Of a stretch of DNA of 64,000 nt, positions 1 through 10,286 are shown one piece after another. The position numbers and the translations under genes were made by a program. Within the stretch, counting starts at the first letter, position 1. The number at the start of each line of letters is the position of its first letter. Source of the stretch: Isochrysis galbana. Taxonomy: Eukaryota; Haptophyta; Isochrysidales; Isochrysidaceae. Location: positions 1,732,204 to 1,796,203 of the forward strand of contig CM030935.1 of NCBI GenBank assembly GCA_018136815.1, written 5' to 3'. The notes below the pieces were generated by a model. That model did not search any database. It was not told the DNA's origin and was given only the letters and a program-made list of their open reading frames with translations.

Positions 1-867
1 GTCGTCCTTCTCGTCAACGATGGGCTCCAACATAGCGTCCGCTTGAGCGTCGGACGCATGGTCCTCCATCACACGCGAGGCATCCGTGGAGGTCTCGATC
101 GCGGCCTCCGCGGAGGTCGGCTCGGCTGCGGTCTCCGCGGACTCCTCGAGCTGAGTCAGTTCCTCCAGCTGCGTGGCCACCTCCAACCCCTCCTGAGCGG
201 GTGCGTCGGACGTCTCCTCTTCCTTCTCCTCCGTCTTCTCCTCACCCTCCTTTTCGTTCGCCTTGGCAGGAGCGGGCACCTCGGCGGTCTCGGCCTCCTC
301 GGCGGTCTCGCCCTTCTCCTCCTCCTCGAGCTGCGTGGCCTCTTCCAGCTGCGTGGCCTCTTCGAACCGAGTGAAGACTTCTCCGACTGGTGCGTCGGAC
401 GCAGCCGTCTTCTCATTCTCCGCCTTCTCCGCCTTCTCGTCCTCTTCCTCGGCTTCCTTCTCATCGGCGAGAGCGAGCGCGTGGGCGGTCTCGACCTCCT
501 CCATCGACTCGGCTGGCTCCTCGACATCCGCAACCCGCGCGATGGGAACAAGAAGACCTGGAGCGTCCGACGCACAGTCCTCGTTCTCCTCTTCTCCTCC
601 CACAGGCCCGGAGTCCTCGTCGGTGGTGGTGGTGGTGGCCTCATCGGTCGGGGAAAGGGCCTCCTCCTCGGCATCAGGAACGCGAACAGGATCCGCCTCC
701 TCCGCCGCGCCCTTGGAGCAGGAAGAGGAACGAGTCGTGCGAGCAGCGCTTGCGCTCGGCGTCCAGTCGACAGGTGGCTGTGTCGAGCGAGTCGAACGAA
801 ACCAGCGAGCAGGAGCACGAGAGGAGAGGACGGAGGACCGTACCGATGCGCGCCGAGTCGTCACCAT
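1..867 (-). CDS. Acidic Glu/Ala-rich low-complexity protein, N-terminal part, runs off the left edge
   Basis: An open frame on the minus strand runs without a stop from an ATG at 867 to base 1 (289 codons), so only the N-terminal part is present. The first 30 or so residues are rich in Arg and Ser with no acid (MVTTRRASVRSSVLSSRAPA), which could be an organelle-targeting or basic tail. From about residue 50 the protein is dominated by Glu, Asp, Ala and Thr. Short motifs recur: ATQLEE or a close variant occurs four times (around 130-180 and 330-370), and S-D-A-P four times. The coding strand directly before the ATG is C/T-rich, as before other genes here. No known domain is recognised; an acidic scaffold or chaperone-like tail is possible but unsupported. 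The antisense frames give Ser-rich or Arg-rich products that look like shadows. Start choice is moderate: no in-frame ATG lies between 867 and 960. Confidence 0.6.
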   Translation of the reverse strand, partial: MVTTRRASVRSSVLSSRAPARWFRSTRSTQPPVDWTPSASAARTTRSSSCSKGAAEEADPVRVPDAEEEALSPTDEATTTTTDEDSGPVGGEEENEDCASDAPGLLVPIARVADVEEPAESMEEVETAHALALADEKEAEEEDEKAEKAENEKTAASDAPVGEVFTRFEEATQLEEATQLEEEEKGETAEEAETAEVPAPAKANEKEGEEKTEEKEEETSDAPAQEGLEVATQLEELTQLEESAETAAEPTSAEAAIETSTDASRVMEDHASDAQADAMLEPIVDEKDD

Positions 868-1151
868 CGTGAGGAAGACGAGGGCGAGGAGAGAGCTGGA
901 GGGTGAGCGAGGAGGGAGGAGGGAGGCAGGCAGTAGGAGCCGTCTCTCTCTGGTAGGTCGATGAGAGGGGGAGGAGGGGACCCGGGGGAGAGACCCCAAG
1001 ACCTATCGATTGTTTACGTTAGTGTTTTCGCAATATACGGTAATATTTTCCCCGGCCCCAGGGGTGCCCCCGCGGTTCCCGAACGCCTCTGCGTCCAGAG
1101 TCCCCCCGCGGAAAGAGTGAACGCACGGCGTGCACCTTCCTGGAAGTTGCT

Positions 1152-1465
1152 ATGCGCACGCACGGCGCCCCGCGGGGGGGGGAGCCGATGTGCATACGCA
1201 CGGCGTGCACAATGATTGCAAGCAATCACACGTGCTGCGCAAACGAAACGTCTCGTATATGGCTACTTTACGTTAATGTGGGCCTTAGGGAAAAAAGTTT
1301 CTATGCGCACGCACGGCGCCCTCGCGAGGGGGAAGTCGATGCGCATACGCACGGCGTGCTCAATGATTGCAAGTAATCACATGTGCTGCGTAAACGAAAC
1401 ATCTCGTATACGGCGACTTTATGTTAAAAAAAGTTTCTATGCACATCTCGTATACGGCGATTAGC
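1152..1465 (+). repeat. 151-bp tandem repeat, two copies plus a truncated third
   Basis: Copies start at 1152 and 1303 (period 151) with a truncated third at 1439. Each carries several near-palindromic words (GCACGGCGTGC, ATTGCAAGCAAT) and ends in AAAAAAGTTTCT. No coding sense is apparent. The flanking 870-1151 holds no gene. Confidence 0.75.
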
Positions 1466-1580
1466 TTTGTTTTGTACCACTATTGTTCATAACTAAAAAG
1501 AAAACAGATTGTGGTCCTCTTTTGACGGAACGCGACTTTCAGGAGCCTTACCCGGATCCTGGGAACAGTCCATCTCCACA

Positions 1581-1668
1581 CCATGGCGGGGGAGGAGTGG
1601 AGAGAGGGGGGGGCTCGTGCCCCCCTATGCCCCATGCCCCCATGGGCGAACTAAGTATAAACTTAGTT
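1581..1668 (+). mobile_element. Family A element, 3' end only
   Basis: This piece matches the last 90 bp of the other family A copies: CCATGG, the GGGGAGGAGTGGAGAGAG block, a G-run, GCTCGTGCCCCCC, then the terminal near-palindrome at 1649-1668. The upstream part is missing, a 5' truncation as seen for reverse-transcribed elements. Confidence 0.75.
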
Positions 1669-2936
1669 GAGAACGTAGCTAGCTAGCATGGCGGCGGTAG
1701 TAGTAGTAGTAGTACGTCGGTTGTAGGTAGGTGGTTGTGTGGGCCTGGGCCTGGGCTTGCTGTAGTTGATTGAAGTCTTGCAGCTGGTGCTTTCTACTTT
1801 CTACTTTCTACTTTCTAGTTACCCAGATAACAGGCGAATGGACGGTGTTTGTCACACACACTTCACACTTCTTGACATTGACATTGTCGATGCCATTGTG
1901 CACTTTGCGCCCGTTCCGAGATCATAAAATGTGGTTAATGATCTCCGGCTGGCGGCCGGCGAGGCTCGTTCTCCTCTCTTTCTCTTCCTCTCCACGCACG
2001 CATAACGCACAAGTTATGCATAAGCATAAGCGCGCGCATATCGCATATCGCATATGCATATGCACATGCTCCCGCATGCGTGCTCGCGGCAAACACGGAA
2101 GGGGCTGCGGGGCTGCGAAATACCGCAAAACTGGCCTGTTTTTGGCCATAGCGGAAATCGGTAAAAACGCACTTCCCACCTAGGGTCCGGAGCGGCAGGA
2201 AGACCGTCCGGAGAGTTTTGTTTTAGTTGTGATCGTGATCGATTCTGATTGGTGGTTGCGGGGGGGGGGGGGGGGGGGGGGGGTTCTGAGAGAAGACCAC
2301 GGAGGTCCGTTTGCGCTTCGTCCTCTGTGTGTCCAATGTCCAATGCAACCCTGCTCGCATGTTTCGTCCGATCGAGGAGGGCTGTTCTCGATCCGCGTCT
2401 TCTCATCCGCTCGAGGGAGGAGAGAGGGGCGGGGGGGGCCGAGGCCACCCTCCACGTGGGGGAGGGGGGGGAGAGGGAGGGGGGGGGATGGACTGACACG
2501 GCGATGGAGAGAGAGAGAGAGACCCGGCAGGCGGCTCGCTCAATTCTACTCTTCTACTTCCTCCGCTGTTCGAGCTCGGATCTGGGACAACAAAGACCCA
2601 TCAGGGGGGGGAGGGGGGGGGGGGGAGGCACGCTGCGAGCCAATGAGCCGTCGCGCGGGGGGGGAGGGGGGGGGCAGGGAGAGGAGGGTGGGGGGGGGGG
2701 AGGGGGAGAAGGGCGGGGTGGGGGGGGGGGGAGCCTCATCAGGGGAGAGGGGGGGGGCAGGGGGAGGAAGAGGGAGGGAGGGCCTCCTCCCTCCCCCCCT
2801 CGAGTTGTCTAAGGCCTCTTTTCCGCCTGCGCGCGCCTACCTCCTCCCCGTCGCCCTTCCTTCCTAGCCCTTCTCGCCCTCGCCCTCGCGCCCCTCGCCC
2901 TCGCGCCCCTCGCCCTCGCGCCCTCTTCTCGGCACC
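1669..2936. other. Intergenic, simple-sequence and G-rich tracts
   Basis: No convincing gene. Contents: a GTA/TAG microsatellite near 1696-1715, TTTCTAC repeats near 1785-1815, CGCATAT repeats near 2035-2060, a poly-G run at 2258-2283, then strongly purine-rich DNA to about 2800, and a CCCTCGCG tandem tract (about 2870-2925) just before the ATG at 2937. Confidence 0.6.
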
Positions 2937-3272
2937 ATGAGGGGCGGGCAGGGCGACGAGGCGCGCGATGAGGCCGCCCCCGGGCGCCAGTCAGGAGGTC
3001 CAACCGATGAGCATGAGCAAGACGCAACTGGTGCCAGCCACTCGCTCTCGACCTGGCCACACCCTTGCTCGACTCAGAAGGTGTGCTCGTGCTCCGCGTC
3101 CTCATCGAGCCCTAGGCTCTGTGCCGTCCGCTTTGGCGACGTCGACGTATTATACCACGACGTGCGGCTTGACGACTCCAAGCTGCCTAGTGATGGGCTT
3201 GCGCCCATTGGACTCGGCAAGCTGCAGGTGCTTCCATCGAATGCCAGCGTGACAAGCAGTGTGAGCGAGTAG
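2937..3272 (+). CDS. Possible coding region, 111-codon open frame, function unknown
   Basis: An ATG in a favourable context (caccATGa) follows a C/T-rich leader, the pattern seen before clear genes in this window. The frame is acidic and Gln/Ser-rich at first and then reads CAVRFGDVDVLYHDVRLDDS and similar hydrophobic-polar alternation, which looks protein-like. An alternative frame over 3020-3110 (LALDLATPLLDSEGVLVLRV) also looks protein-like, so an intron or an indel probably lies here. It may be the 5' part of the gene at 3390-4116. A faint resemblance to LEA-2 type beta-sandwich repeats is only an impression. Confidence 0.3.
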   Translation: MRGGQGDEARDEAAPGRQSGGPTDEHEQDATGASHSLSTWPHPCSTQKVCSCSASSSSPRLCAVRFGDVDVLYHDVRLDDSKLPSDGLAPIGLGKLQVLPSNASVTSSVSE

Positions 3273-3389
3273 TCTCACGACTCGTCCCTATGATGCGCAT
3301 ACCATCAGCGGTTGAATCCACGGGAACCCATGCTGACTTCCCGCCCCTCCACTGTTTGCATTACATTTGCGACTCTCTCCTCACCCTCC

Positions 3390-4116
3390 ATGGCCACGGA
3401 ACACTCACCACAGACTCTTGGTTCATCTCAGGAACGGGAGCAGTGGGAGATCGACCGCTACGAGCGGCAGCGAGAGGAGGGTGCAGACAGGCGTCGTGGC
3501 GTTGGCATCATCCCACCAGACGATCGGCTCGCCTCCTTGATGGTGCGACATGCCTCACTAGATGCGGCGGGACTGCTACATCAGTGAATGCCAATGGCTG
3601 AGTCGTTGTCGCCCTGCACGAGGCAAGGCACATCGTGCCTCGTACGGCGGATCGAGAGCATGTGGCTAGATAGCACGATTAGACTCACTCCGTCCCCCGC
3701 TTGTACAGTTGCTCCCGAGAAGTGCGTCGATGGAGGCTCTGGCCCAGATCGAGGCATCGAATGCTCAAGTGCGTGCTGAGCGTGCGGTCTCATTGCGTGA
3801 ATACATCTATCAAATAGCATACGAACGAGTCCCACCAGGTGAGACACCAATTCTAATAAAGTGATTCTTCATGCGACTTTGCGTACCTTCCCTTGATTCT
3901 CCGGGACAAACGGGTCCATCATTGAGCTTCGCAATTTTACTCAGCTGATCCATACCCTTACACTTCCTTGCACCTATTTCATTAGGGGAGGGCGAACCGG
4001 TCGGAGAGGACGAACCTCCTCGCCGGCGGCGAAAACTCGACGATCTGAGCTTGGTCCGGGTGCTGCTCCGTTCTGGGAATACATGTGGCACCGAGGTTGC
4101 GGCCGCCGTCTCGTAA
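3390..4116 (+). CDS. Tentative three-exon gene for a small charged, coiled-coil-like protein
   Basis: Model: exons 3390-3542, 3670-3838, 3986-4116 (151 codons with stop). Both introns (127 and 147 nt) have GT-AG borders and the phases agree; the second donor is a strong CCAG|GTGAGA. The product starts MATEHSPQTL and has an Arg/Glu-rich helix (EREQWEIDRYERQREEGADR), a second helical stretch (SMEALAQIEASNAQVRAERA), an acidic patch and then a basic RRRRK that could be a nuclear localisation signal. No known family is recognised. Upstream exons from 2937 may belong to it. The first intron is the least certain part. Confidence 0.4.
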
Positions 4117-5502
4117 CTTCTCCAGCCGCCGCGCCTCGTATCGGGCATCGCTGGAAGTGGAGTAAAACATTACCTGAGCTACTCCCGATGGTGGTGGCTG
4201 AACACATCCTCGGCTCACATGGCTTTCGCATACCATGTCAGTGTATTTTGTCAGTGGCCACCTTCAATCCGTCAGGCAGCCACATACACGCCCCATTGCT
4301 TTCTCATCTTGCATGGGCGGAAGCGCGGTTGTCAAATACTAGTAGTAGTAGAGTAAAAAATACATGCACCCGTTAATGCATATGTCGAGTTGTTCTTCTT
4401 TGTCGGAGTCTTGAGGAATGGTGGGTGGGTTGAGCGAGGACGGGGTTTCAGTCGAGGCGTTGCCAATAGAGTTGGTGTTTTTCTCGTGACGAATCGCGAG
4501 CTGACGCTTAGGACCAGAGCTTAGCCTGTGCATGTGTGTGTGCAGCAACGTATGGATAGTGGATCGAATTCGAATTATTCTGAATTGGCTATCGGGGCGT
4601 ATGTGGCTGCTTCTTTGCGACTTTTTCTGCTAGTTTCGTCCAAAAGTTCTGCTGGATTGGATTGCCGGGATTCACGACAAGAACAAAGCCCTCTCACGCC
4701 TAACGCCTAGGGGTAGGCCAGGATATCCCTCTTTTTCCACCCAAATATCTCTTGGAAATATCCCTGTTATATCAAAGCCACCTACCCAAATATCTCAAAA
4801 ATATCTCTGCATATCTTCGCTACTATACTATTACAACAGCGTGTATACGCACACATATGTATGTATATAGTAGTATGTATATACTTCTTATAACTTATAG
4901 ATGATAGATGATGATTGATGGGACAACACACACATCCATCAGACATTTCTCTAAATAAATATCCTGCGTGCGTTTTCGTTTCCTCTGCCTGCGATTGAAT
5001 CTTGAATCGCAGCATCACGGATGCCTGACGTTCGTGCCGACTTTGACTTTGAGCGCGTTGGACTTCTTGGCGACGAAGTCCGCAGCGGCAATGACCTCGA
5101 CCGCGCTCTCGCTCGCGCTCTCCGACCCTCCTTCTCCTTCCTGCGGCTCCTCGTTGGGCGACAGCCGCGACGCATCGTCGGACGACTCGCTCGTATCGCT
5201 CACTCGCACTCGCTCCGAAAGTACGTTCCTGCGCCGCGCTGAACGGCGCGAGCGGGCTGATCCTGCATGGGGTGATTTTTTCTGACGGGCTACTTGGTCC
5301 TTATTTATTGCATTGGTATTGGGTCGACGTTTAGCGTCTATTGTCTATTGTGGACGGTGCGCATCGTGCATCGTTTTGTCGCATTCATCCTAGATGATGC
5401 GTTTTCCAGGTTCTTACTTATCTCCAGGTCCTTCGCCGTGCGGCCACACGGTGAAGCTCAGGCACATCTAGGTTGGTAGGGTTCACTTACCGATTTTTCG
5501 GT
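4117..5502. other. Intergenic, relatively AT-rich
   Basis: No supported gene. A minus-strand open stretch at 5015-5209 encodes an acidic-to-basic segment (ending VKVGTNVRHP) but lacks an ATG, so it could at best be an exon. The 4690-4930 part is AT-rich with ATAT and TATGTATATA runs. Confidence 0.5.
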
Positions 5503-5888
5503 GGCGACCCCTGGAGCCTGGAGGCTCCCGGAGGCCAGCTCAGGGGGCAGAGGAGGCTGGGGCTGGGCCCTGGCCTCCCTTGCCTCTCCCTCGCTGGCGC
5601 TCCTGAGCCTCTTGGGGCCCCCACGTTGCACTTGTCTGCCTGTCGACCAAGGGGGGGGGGGGGGGGGGTTGGAGCAATGGGCTGGCCACGAGGGGCCAGG
5701 CTGAGCGATCGAACCAGGCGTGCGTGTCAGTGGAAGAGTGGGTCAGCAGGCCAGTGTGCTCCTGACAGCAGCAATCAGGCATGCCAGGAGGAGGATGCGT
5801 GGTTCCTCCCCCATGGCAGGGGAGGAATGGAGAGAGGGGGGAGCTCTGGCTCTGGCCCCCCATGGGTCAACCAAGTATAAACTTAGTT
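5503..5888 (+). mobile_element. Family A element, 3' half
   Basis: About 385 bp match the copies at 25.4-25.8 kb and 42.7-43.0 kb (minus): CCTGGAGGCTCCxGGAGG, CTGCCTGTCGACC, a long G-run, GGCTGGCCACGA, CCTCCCCCATGGCAGGGGAG, and the terminal near-palindrome variant at 5869-5888. The ORFs across it are not conserved between copies. Confidence 0.8.
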
Positions 5889-6390
5889 GCATTGTCCCCT
5901 ATTCTAACAATAGCTTAGGGATTGAGAAAGAAACAGGCCCCCTAGCGGCACAGGAGGAGGGCGAGAACTCACGGCTGGGGGCAGCAGGTGCACCGCCCGC
6001 TCAAACCCCCCGTCCCTCCGGCAACCTGAGCCCCTAAGTAGAGCACAAGGGGAGAGCTAGTGAGGGAAAGGAAGGGGAAAGGGCGTGGCTACTAGAATGA
6101 GTCCCATTGCCGCGAGCGAGGCGAGAATATTAAAAGGTTTTTAAGCCCAGAATCTTCAGATTTTTTTTGACTCTCCGATGTACAAAGGTTTTTGTTTCAA
6201 CCCAATCTCCCCCACTACTACTTGTCGTTGCCTCATGCATGCGTGAAGCCCGATTTCTTTGTTGGGAAGTGCGGACTTGAAATTGCAGTACATCTACACA
6301 CTCTCTCTGACCCTCTGCGCATCCTCGTTCGTGTCTACGCGGTTGTGCCCAGACACAAAGAACTAGCATGGTCGGTTGGGCTCCACCTCT
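5889..6390. other. Intergenic with a LINE-type 3' tail
   Basis: No gene. At 6143-6168 the motif GCCCAGAATCTTCAGA followed by eight T matches the 3' ends of the LINE copies at 17.4, 30.8 and 61.2 kb. The rest, up to 6390, is the 3' flank of the ABC gene. Confidence 0.6.
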
Positions 6391-8280
6391 TCATCTAGAT
6401 GAGCCCCCATGGGGTGGCTCCGCCACCGGGACCACAACGCCTCGTAGCATTAGCTCATCTTCGGAGGTCGACACCTGGCGACTTTCCCAGCCCAACGGCA
6501 ATACACTGGCACGCGCTGAAAGGTGCGAGACTGTACGGACACCGGCGGTGGTAGCAGCAGAGGCAGTTGTGCCGGTCATTGGACGAGGGGCATGTTTGTC
6601 TACCACAAGAGTGGAGCTGGGAAGTGGCATTGGGCGGGGCTCTAACGTCTTGTGCACTCCAACCGCCCCGTTTCCGTTGGCACCTGGATCCGCAAAAACG
6701 GCAAGTGCCGCCGAAGCTCGTTCCCATAGGATGCGGAGCTCCGCAGCCTCCTTAGTCACAACTCCAATGTTGAAGGAGCCCACGGCGCTCGAACAGGCAG
6801 CCAGATGTGCCTGCATCTTGGCCAATGCATCTTGCAGCACTGGCGCCATAGTCTTCTGCATAGGGGTCGCCTTGTAATGCGGGGAGCTAGCACACGTTTG
6901 ATCAGTTGGATTAACCTCCACCCCACTCGCGCGGCAGTGCTGCGCAGAGTTTGGCGGGAGGCTCTCCGCCTTGCAGTCCATGTTTGGAGACGAGGCTTGC
7001 GTGCTGCCATTCGATGTGTGCGAATACAGAGTACTAACGCACTTGTCCTCCGGAGCTGCAGGCATGTGGTCGGTGTTGTTACAGACTTCGGCGGGCGGCT
7101 TCGCGCCAGTCGCCTGTGCAGACGCGTTCCGTGCGGATCCATGGACGGTTTCAGGTGGTTGCCGAGAACTTGTAACATCCTCATCCATAGCATTCAGCCG
7201 AGCAATTTTTGCTCCTCTCACCTCTGGAGGTTCATCATAGTCCCACACATGGTCTCCAAAAGCGCCGCTGCTCGCAACCGTCCTACTGCTCCACCCAATC
7301 GGTAAGGCGACTTTGTCGGCGGGGCTTTGCTCAGCAGAGACGGGGCTCGAAGTAGGTGGTGTGGCAACAAGTTGGCTGGGTGTCGGAGCCCATGCTGGCA
7401 TCGGTGGGGGTGAGGCGAAAGAAGGGGCGCCTCCATCGCAGGGAGCATTGTGCTCCTTTTCGCGCACAGCGTACGCGTGTAGCTCGAGCAGCCAGTTTAC
7501 AGCACGCTCCATGTGCGCGGTCTTTACGGGTTCGACCCACTTCAGTGCCAGCGCATAGGTTGCACCTGGCGATGAGAGTACGTCGGCTTTGGCAGTGTGG
7601 GTGATGGATCCATCCTTCAGGTGGGCAGCGTGCGTGGGCCATCCATCTAGGCCGTCAAAGATGTGCGTGCAATAAATGACTGCTGCACCGCGCTCTTCAG
7701 ATTCCGCGCGCAGGAATTGCAGCAGCGCCGCGCGGGCAGCAACATCGAGGGCATTGGTGGCTTCGTCAAGCACAATGAGAGGACGAGCAGGCAACAGCGC
7801 CAAAAAGAGTTGCACACGGCGGCGCTGCCCGCTCGAGCAGGCGGCTAGGGTCCTGGATGCCAGCAGGGGTCCGTTGATGCCGAGTACCCCGAGGAGTTCC
7901 TGTGCTCGCTCGCGTGCCTGCTGTTCTCCTTCCGGACCTGCCTCGTCGACCTGGCGTGCCACATGCGAGGCAATGAGTTCAGCAGGCGAGAGCGTGCAGA
8001 GCGACTCGTCCCACTCGTCGGTGATGAGGGTGACCTGTGAGGCGAGCTCGGTCGTCTCAAATGCTGGCTGACCAAGCGCGTTGACCCTGCCGCCCGTCGA
8101 CTTCCTGCGGCCGGCAATGAGGCGGAGGAGCGTGCTCTTGCCAGCACCGTTTGCGCCAACCAGCAGCAGCCGGCCAGCGTGCGGCAGGGAGAGGTTGACG
8201 CCGCGCACGACGGGCGCGGAGCTATCTTGGTATGTGAAGTAGGCGTCGCTCAGCTCGACCGCCGGGCTCGTCGGCGCCAT
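6391..8280 (-). CDS. CAF16/ABCI-type soluble ABC ATPase with a long C-terminal extension
   Basis: A single 629-residue open frame starts at the ATG at 8280. The first ~245 residues form one complete ABC nucleotide-binding domain without membrane segments: Walker A GANGAGKST (42-50), signature SSGQRRRVQ, Walker B PLIVLDEATNALD and the switch His in YCTHIFDGL. The wording SxGQRRRVQ and CTHIFDGL is typical of the CAF16 / plant ABCI19-21 group, soluble ATPases of the nucleus or cytosol (yeast CAF16 binds the CCR4-NOT complex). Family members are usually about 290-330 residues; here a Pro/Ser/Ala-rich extension doubles the length and holds two similar motifs, LPIGWSSRTVASS (about 340) and LPLGWESRQVSTS (near the C-terminus). 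The usual Asp in the signature (SDGQ) is Ser here. It stands alone, with a C/T-rich leader on the coding strand. Confidence 0.9.
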   Translation of the reverse strand: MAPTSPAVELSDAYFTYQDSSAPVVRGVNLSLPHAGRLLLVGANGAGKSTLLRLIAGRRKSTGGRVNALGQPAFETTELASQVTLITDEWDESLCTLSPAELIASHVARQVDEAGPEGEQQARERAQELLGVLGINGPLLASRTLAACSSGQRRRVQLFLALLPARPLIVLDEATNALDVAARAALLQFLRAESEERGAAVIYCTHIFDGLDGWPTHAAHLKDGSITHTAKADVLSSPGATYALALKWVEPVKTAHMERAVNWLLELHAYAVREKEHNAPCDGGAPSFASPPPMPAWAPTPSQLVATPPTSSPVSAEQSPADKVALPIGWSSRTVASSGAFGDHVWDYDEPPEVRGAKIARLNAMDEDVTSSRQPPETVHGSARNASAQATGAKPPAEVCNNTDHMPAAPEDKCVSTLYSHTSNGSTQASSPNMDCKAESLPPNSAQHCRASGVEVNPTDQTCASSPHYKATPMQKTMAPVLQDALAKMQAHLAACSSAVGSFNIGVVTKEAAELRILWERASAALAVFADPGANGNGAVGVHKTLEPRPMPLPSSTLVVDKHAPRPMTGTTASAATTAGVRTVSHLSARASVLPLGWESRQVSTSEDELMLRGVVVPVAEPPHGGSSR

Positions 8281-8837
8281 GGGGCACGCAGAGAGAGGAG
8301 AGTGGGCACGACGGGGCAGGGACGGCTGGGACGAGGAGGGGGTAGCCTCGGAGGTCTAAAAGAATTGAGAAAACAACGACAGTATTCAGTAGTAGAGGGA
8401 TTCGCCTTGGTTTTGTTGTAGATTGCAGGATGAGGAGTGGGGGTGGGTGCCGCGGCCATGCGGCCATCGAATAAAAAGCCTGAAGATTCTCTAGAGCTCT
8501 AGAATAACGGATAATTCATTTTATCGCAAGTAAGTTTTTACTTAGTTCCGTATGGGGAGGCGCCTCGCGTGCTCCCGCCCTCCCCCTAAGGCTCCAATTC
8601 TCCTCCGGGGGATATTGTCGGTCATCCCCATGCTCCATCCATGCTCCATGCTCTGCCATTTGCAAATGCCATTTGGCATTTGGCATGAGACATGAGCTAG
8701 GCATCCATCAATACTACCCAAACCCCCAGCCCCCAGTCCCCAGTGGGCGCGGGTCGCTAGCCGCACTCTATCACGGATGGCCTCTTGCCTCCCTCCTGTC
8801 CTCTTTGTACTTCCTAAGTCCAATGGGGGGGGCTTCT
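8281..8837. other. Intergenic, 5' flank of the ABC gene
   Basis: The first 60 bp read as C/T-rich on the ABC gene's coding strand. Beyond are short palindromic words around 8640-8690 (GCCATTTG/CAAATG, ATGCTCCAT repeats). No gene is seen. Confidence 0.5.
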
Positions 8838-9100
8838 CTTCACGTGAGAGGAGAGAGGAGGCGACGGGCCCCCTCTCTGCTCTCTTCTTTTTCTCTTTCC
8901 TCGCCTGCTCACACCCTCCCCACGCGCGTCCTGTTTATGTTAGTTCTCTACGTGTTACTGTGAATGCGCGTTCGATAGTGGTGTGAGGGAATTGTAAGAG
9001 GAATTTTACCCGGTTCTGATCTGGAGAGAGCGCGAGCGATGGCGTCGCTCTCCCTCCTCTCGGCCGCCCTGGTCACCGCGATGGTGCCCGGGCGATATGG
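8838..9100 (+). repeat. Family D repeat, includes a conserved ORF start
   Basis: This segment is similar over about 260 bp to the minus strand of 44255-44545. Shared landmarks are CTTCACGTGA, GGCGACGGGCC, GTTACTGTGAATG, GATAGTGGTGTGAG, GTAAGAGG, CCGGTTCTG and GGAGAGAGCGCGAGCGATGG. In both copies an ATG (9039 here) opens a frame reading MASLSLLxAALVTxMVPGRY, after which they diverge. This is either the promoter and start of a multicopy gene or the 5' end of a transposable element. Confidence 0.6.
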
Positions 9101-10117
9101 AGCTGCTGCACGGGATGGGATGGGGCCTTCTGGACCCATCCCAGTGGATCGCGCCTGCTCGTCGCGTCTGCGTGCGCTCGTTGAGCCACGGCAGCCGAAA
9201 ACGGAAAACCCTCCCCTCCTCGCTCAGCCGCATGGCTGCGGCGATGGAGCAAGGTGTGAGGGGCTCATGTGGAGGGGTCTATGGCCCCTCTCATGGCCCC
9301 ATTGGGTCACTCTTACTCGGGTCTGCCCCCTTTACTGGCCTCGCGGCCAATTCTCCGCGCTCGCGCGCGCTCGCTGAGCCGCTTCGGCCGGAACCCCTAC
9401 GCTGCCACCTGAAAGGAGGTGGAGGGGTGATCCAAGTGCGCCAAGGCACGCCGCATGCGTCCACCCGCCACCCGCCACCGCACCGGCCACGGGCAGCTTC
9501 CGCATGCAACCCGACTGCTCCACATGGCAGATAAGTTCGTTGAACAGCTCGCGACGCATCCGCATGTGGTGGTAAAAGGTAAAAGTAAAAGGTGAGGTCA
9601 TCGCCCTCGGTGAAGTAGGCAAACAGCGAGCTGTTGCGCCACTTACCGCGGACTCTCTGCACCCGCCTACGCACCTCCTGCCCCTCACGCGAGTGCGCGA
9701 CTGCCAGGCACAGCGCCGCGATGAGCCGCTTGCGCCGCGCTTGCTGCGCCCGCATCTGCGTCTCAACCTGGGCGACGAGAGTGGGCCAGAGGCGCGCGTG
9801 GCCATGAACCATGAATGGCCTCGGCTGCGCCGGTCACGCCGGCCAGCGCGGCCCGGTTCGATTGGTTCACTCGCGCGCCAGCCCGTGGCGAGCGGGGGCT
9901 CCTAGGCGCCATCGCGACGATTGCAGCCGGCGCCGAGTGATCCAGAGCGTTCAGTTTTTTTTCTTTGACAAAGCACAAAGCAAAAAATTAGGTAAATTTT
10001 TGCGGCCGTTTTCCCCATAACGCACGCGACTGTCGGCAAGGAGGGTTAGGAGTACAGTATTGATGTAGAATGTATTCCGGTCTGTGTCTTCTGATTCCTT
10101 TTAAAGAGTGAAAGAGT
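9101..10117. other. Intergenic between repeat D and the Harbinger element
   Basis: Open frames exist on both strands (for example minus 9291-9805) but they are Arg/Ala/Pro-rich, have no recognisable domain and look like GC-driven shadows. No gene is supported. Confidence 0.4.
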
Positions 10118-10286
10118 CGGGGGTTTTTGCGGGGTTGAAACAACGTTGGAAGAAGGTTCGAAGAGCTCGTTCAAAGAAGTCACGATCCTCAATCCTTCCT
10201 TAAACCGGAGAGTTGGAAGAGGCCCAGTGCGCGCCTCTTCCAACTGTCTGCCGGTGGAAGAGAGGAGAGAGGAGAGCGAGAGAGCG

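Noticed and set aside
1649-1668. Stem-loop as a transcription terminator
   Set aside because: The same near-palindrome ends every family A copy regardless of neighbouring genes, so it belongs to the element.
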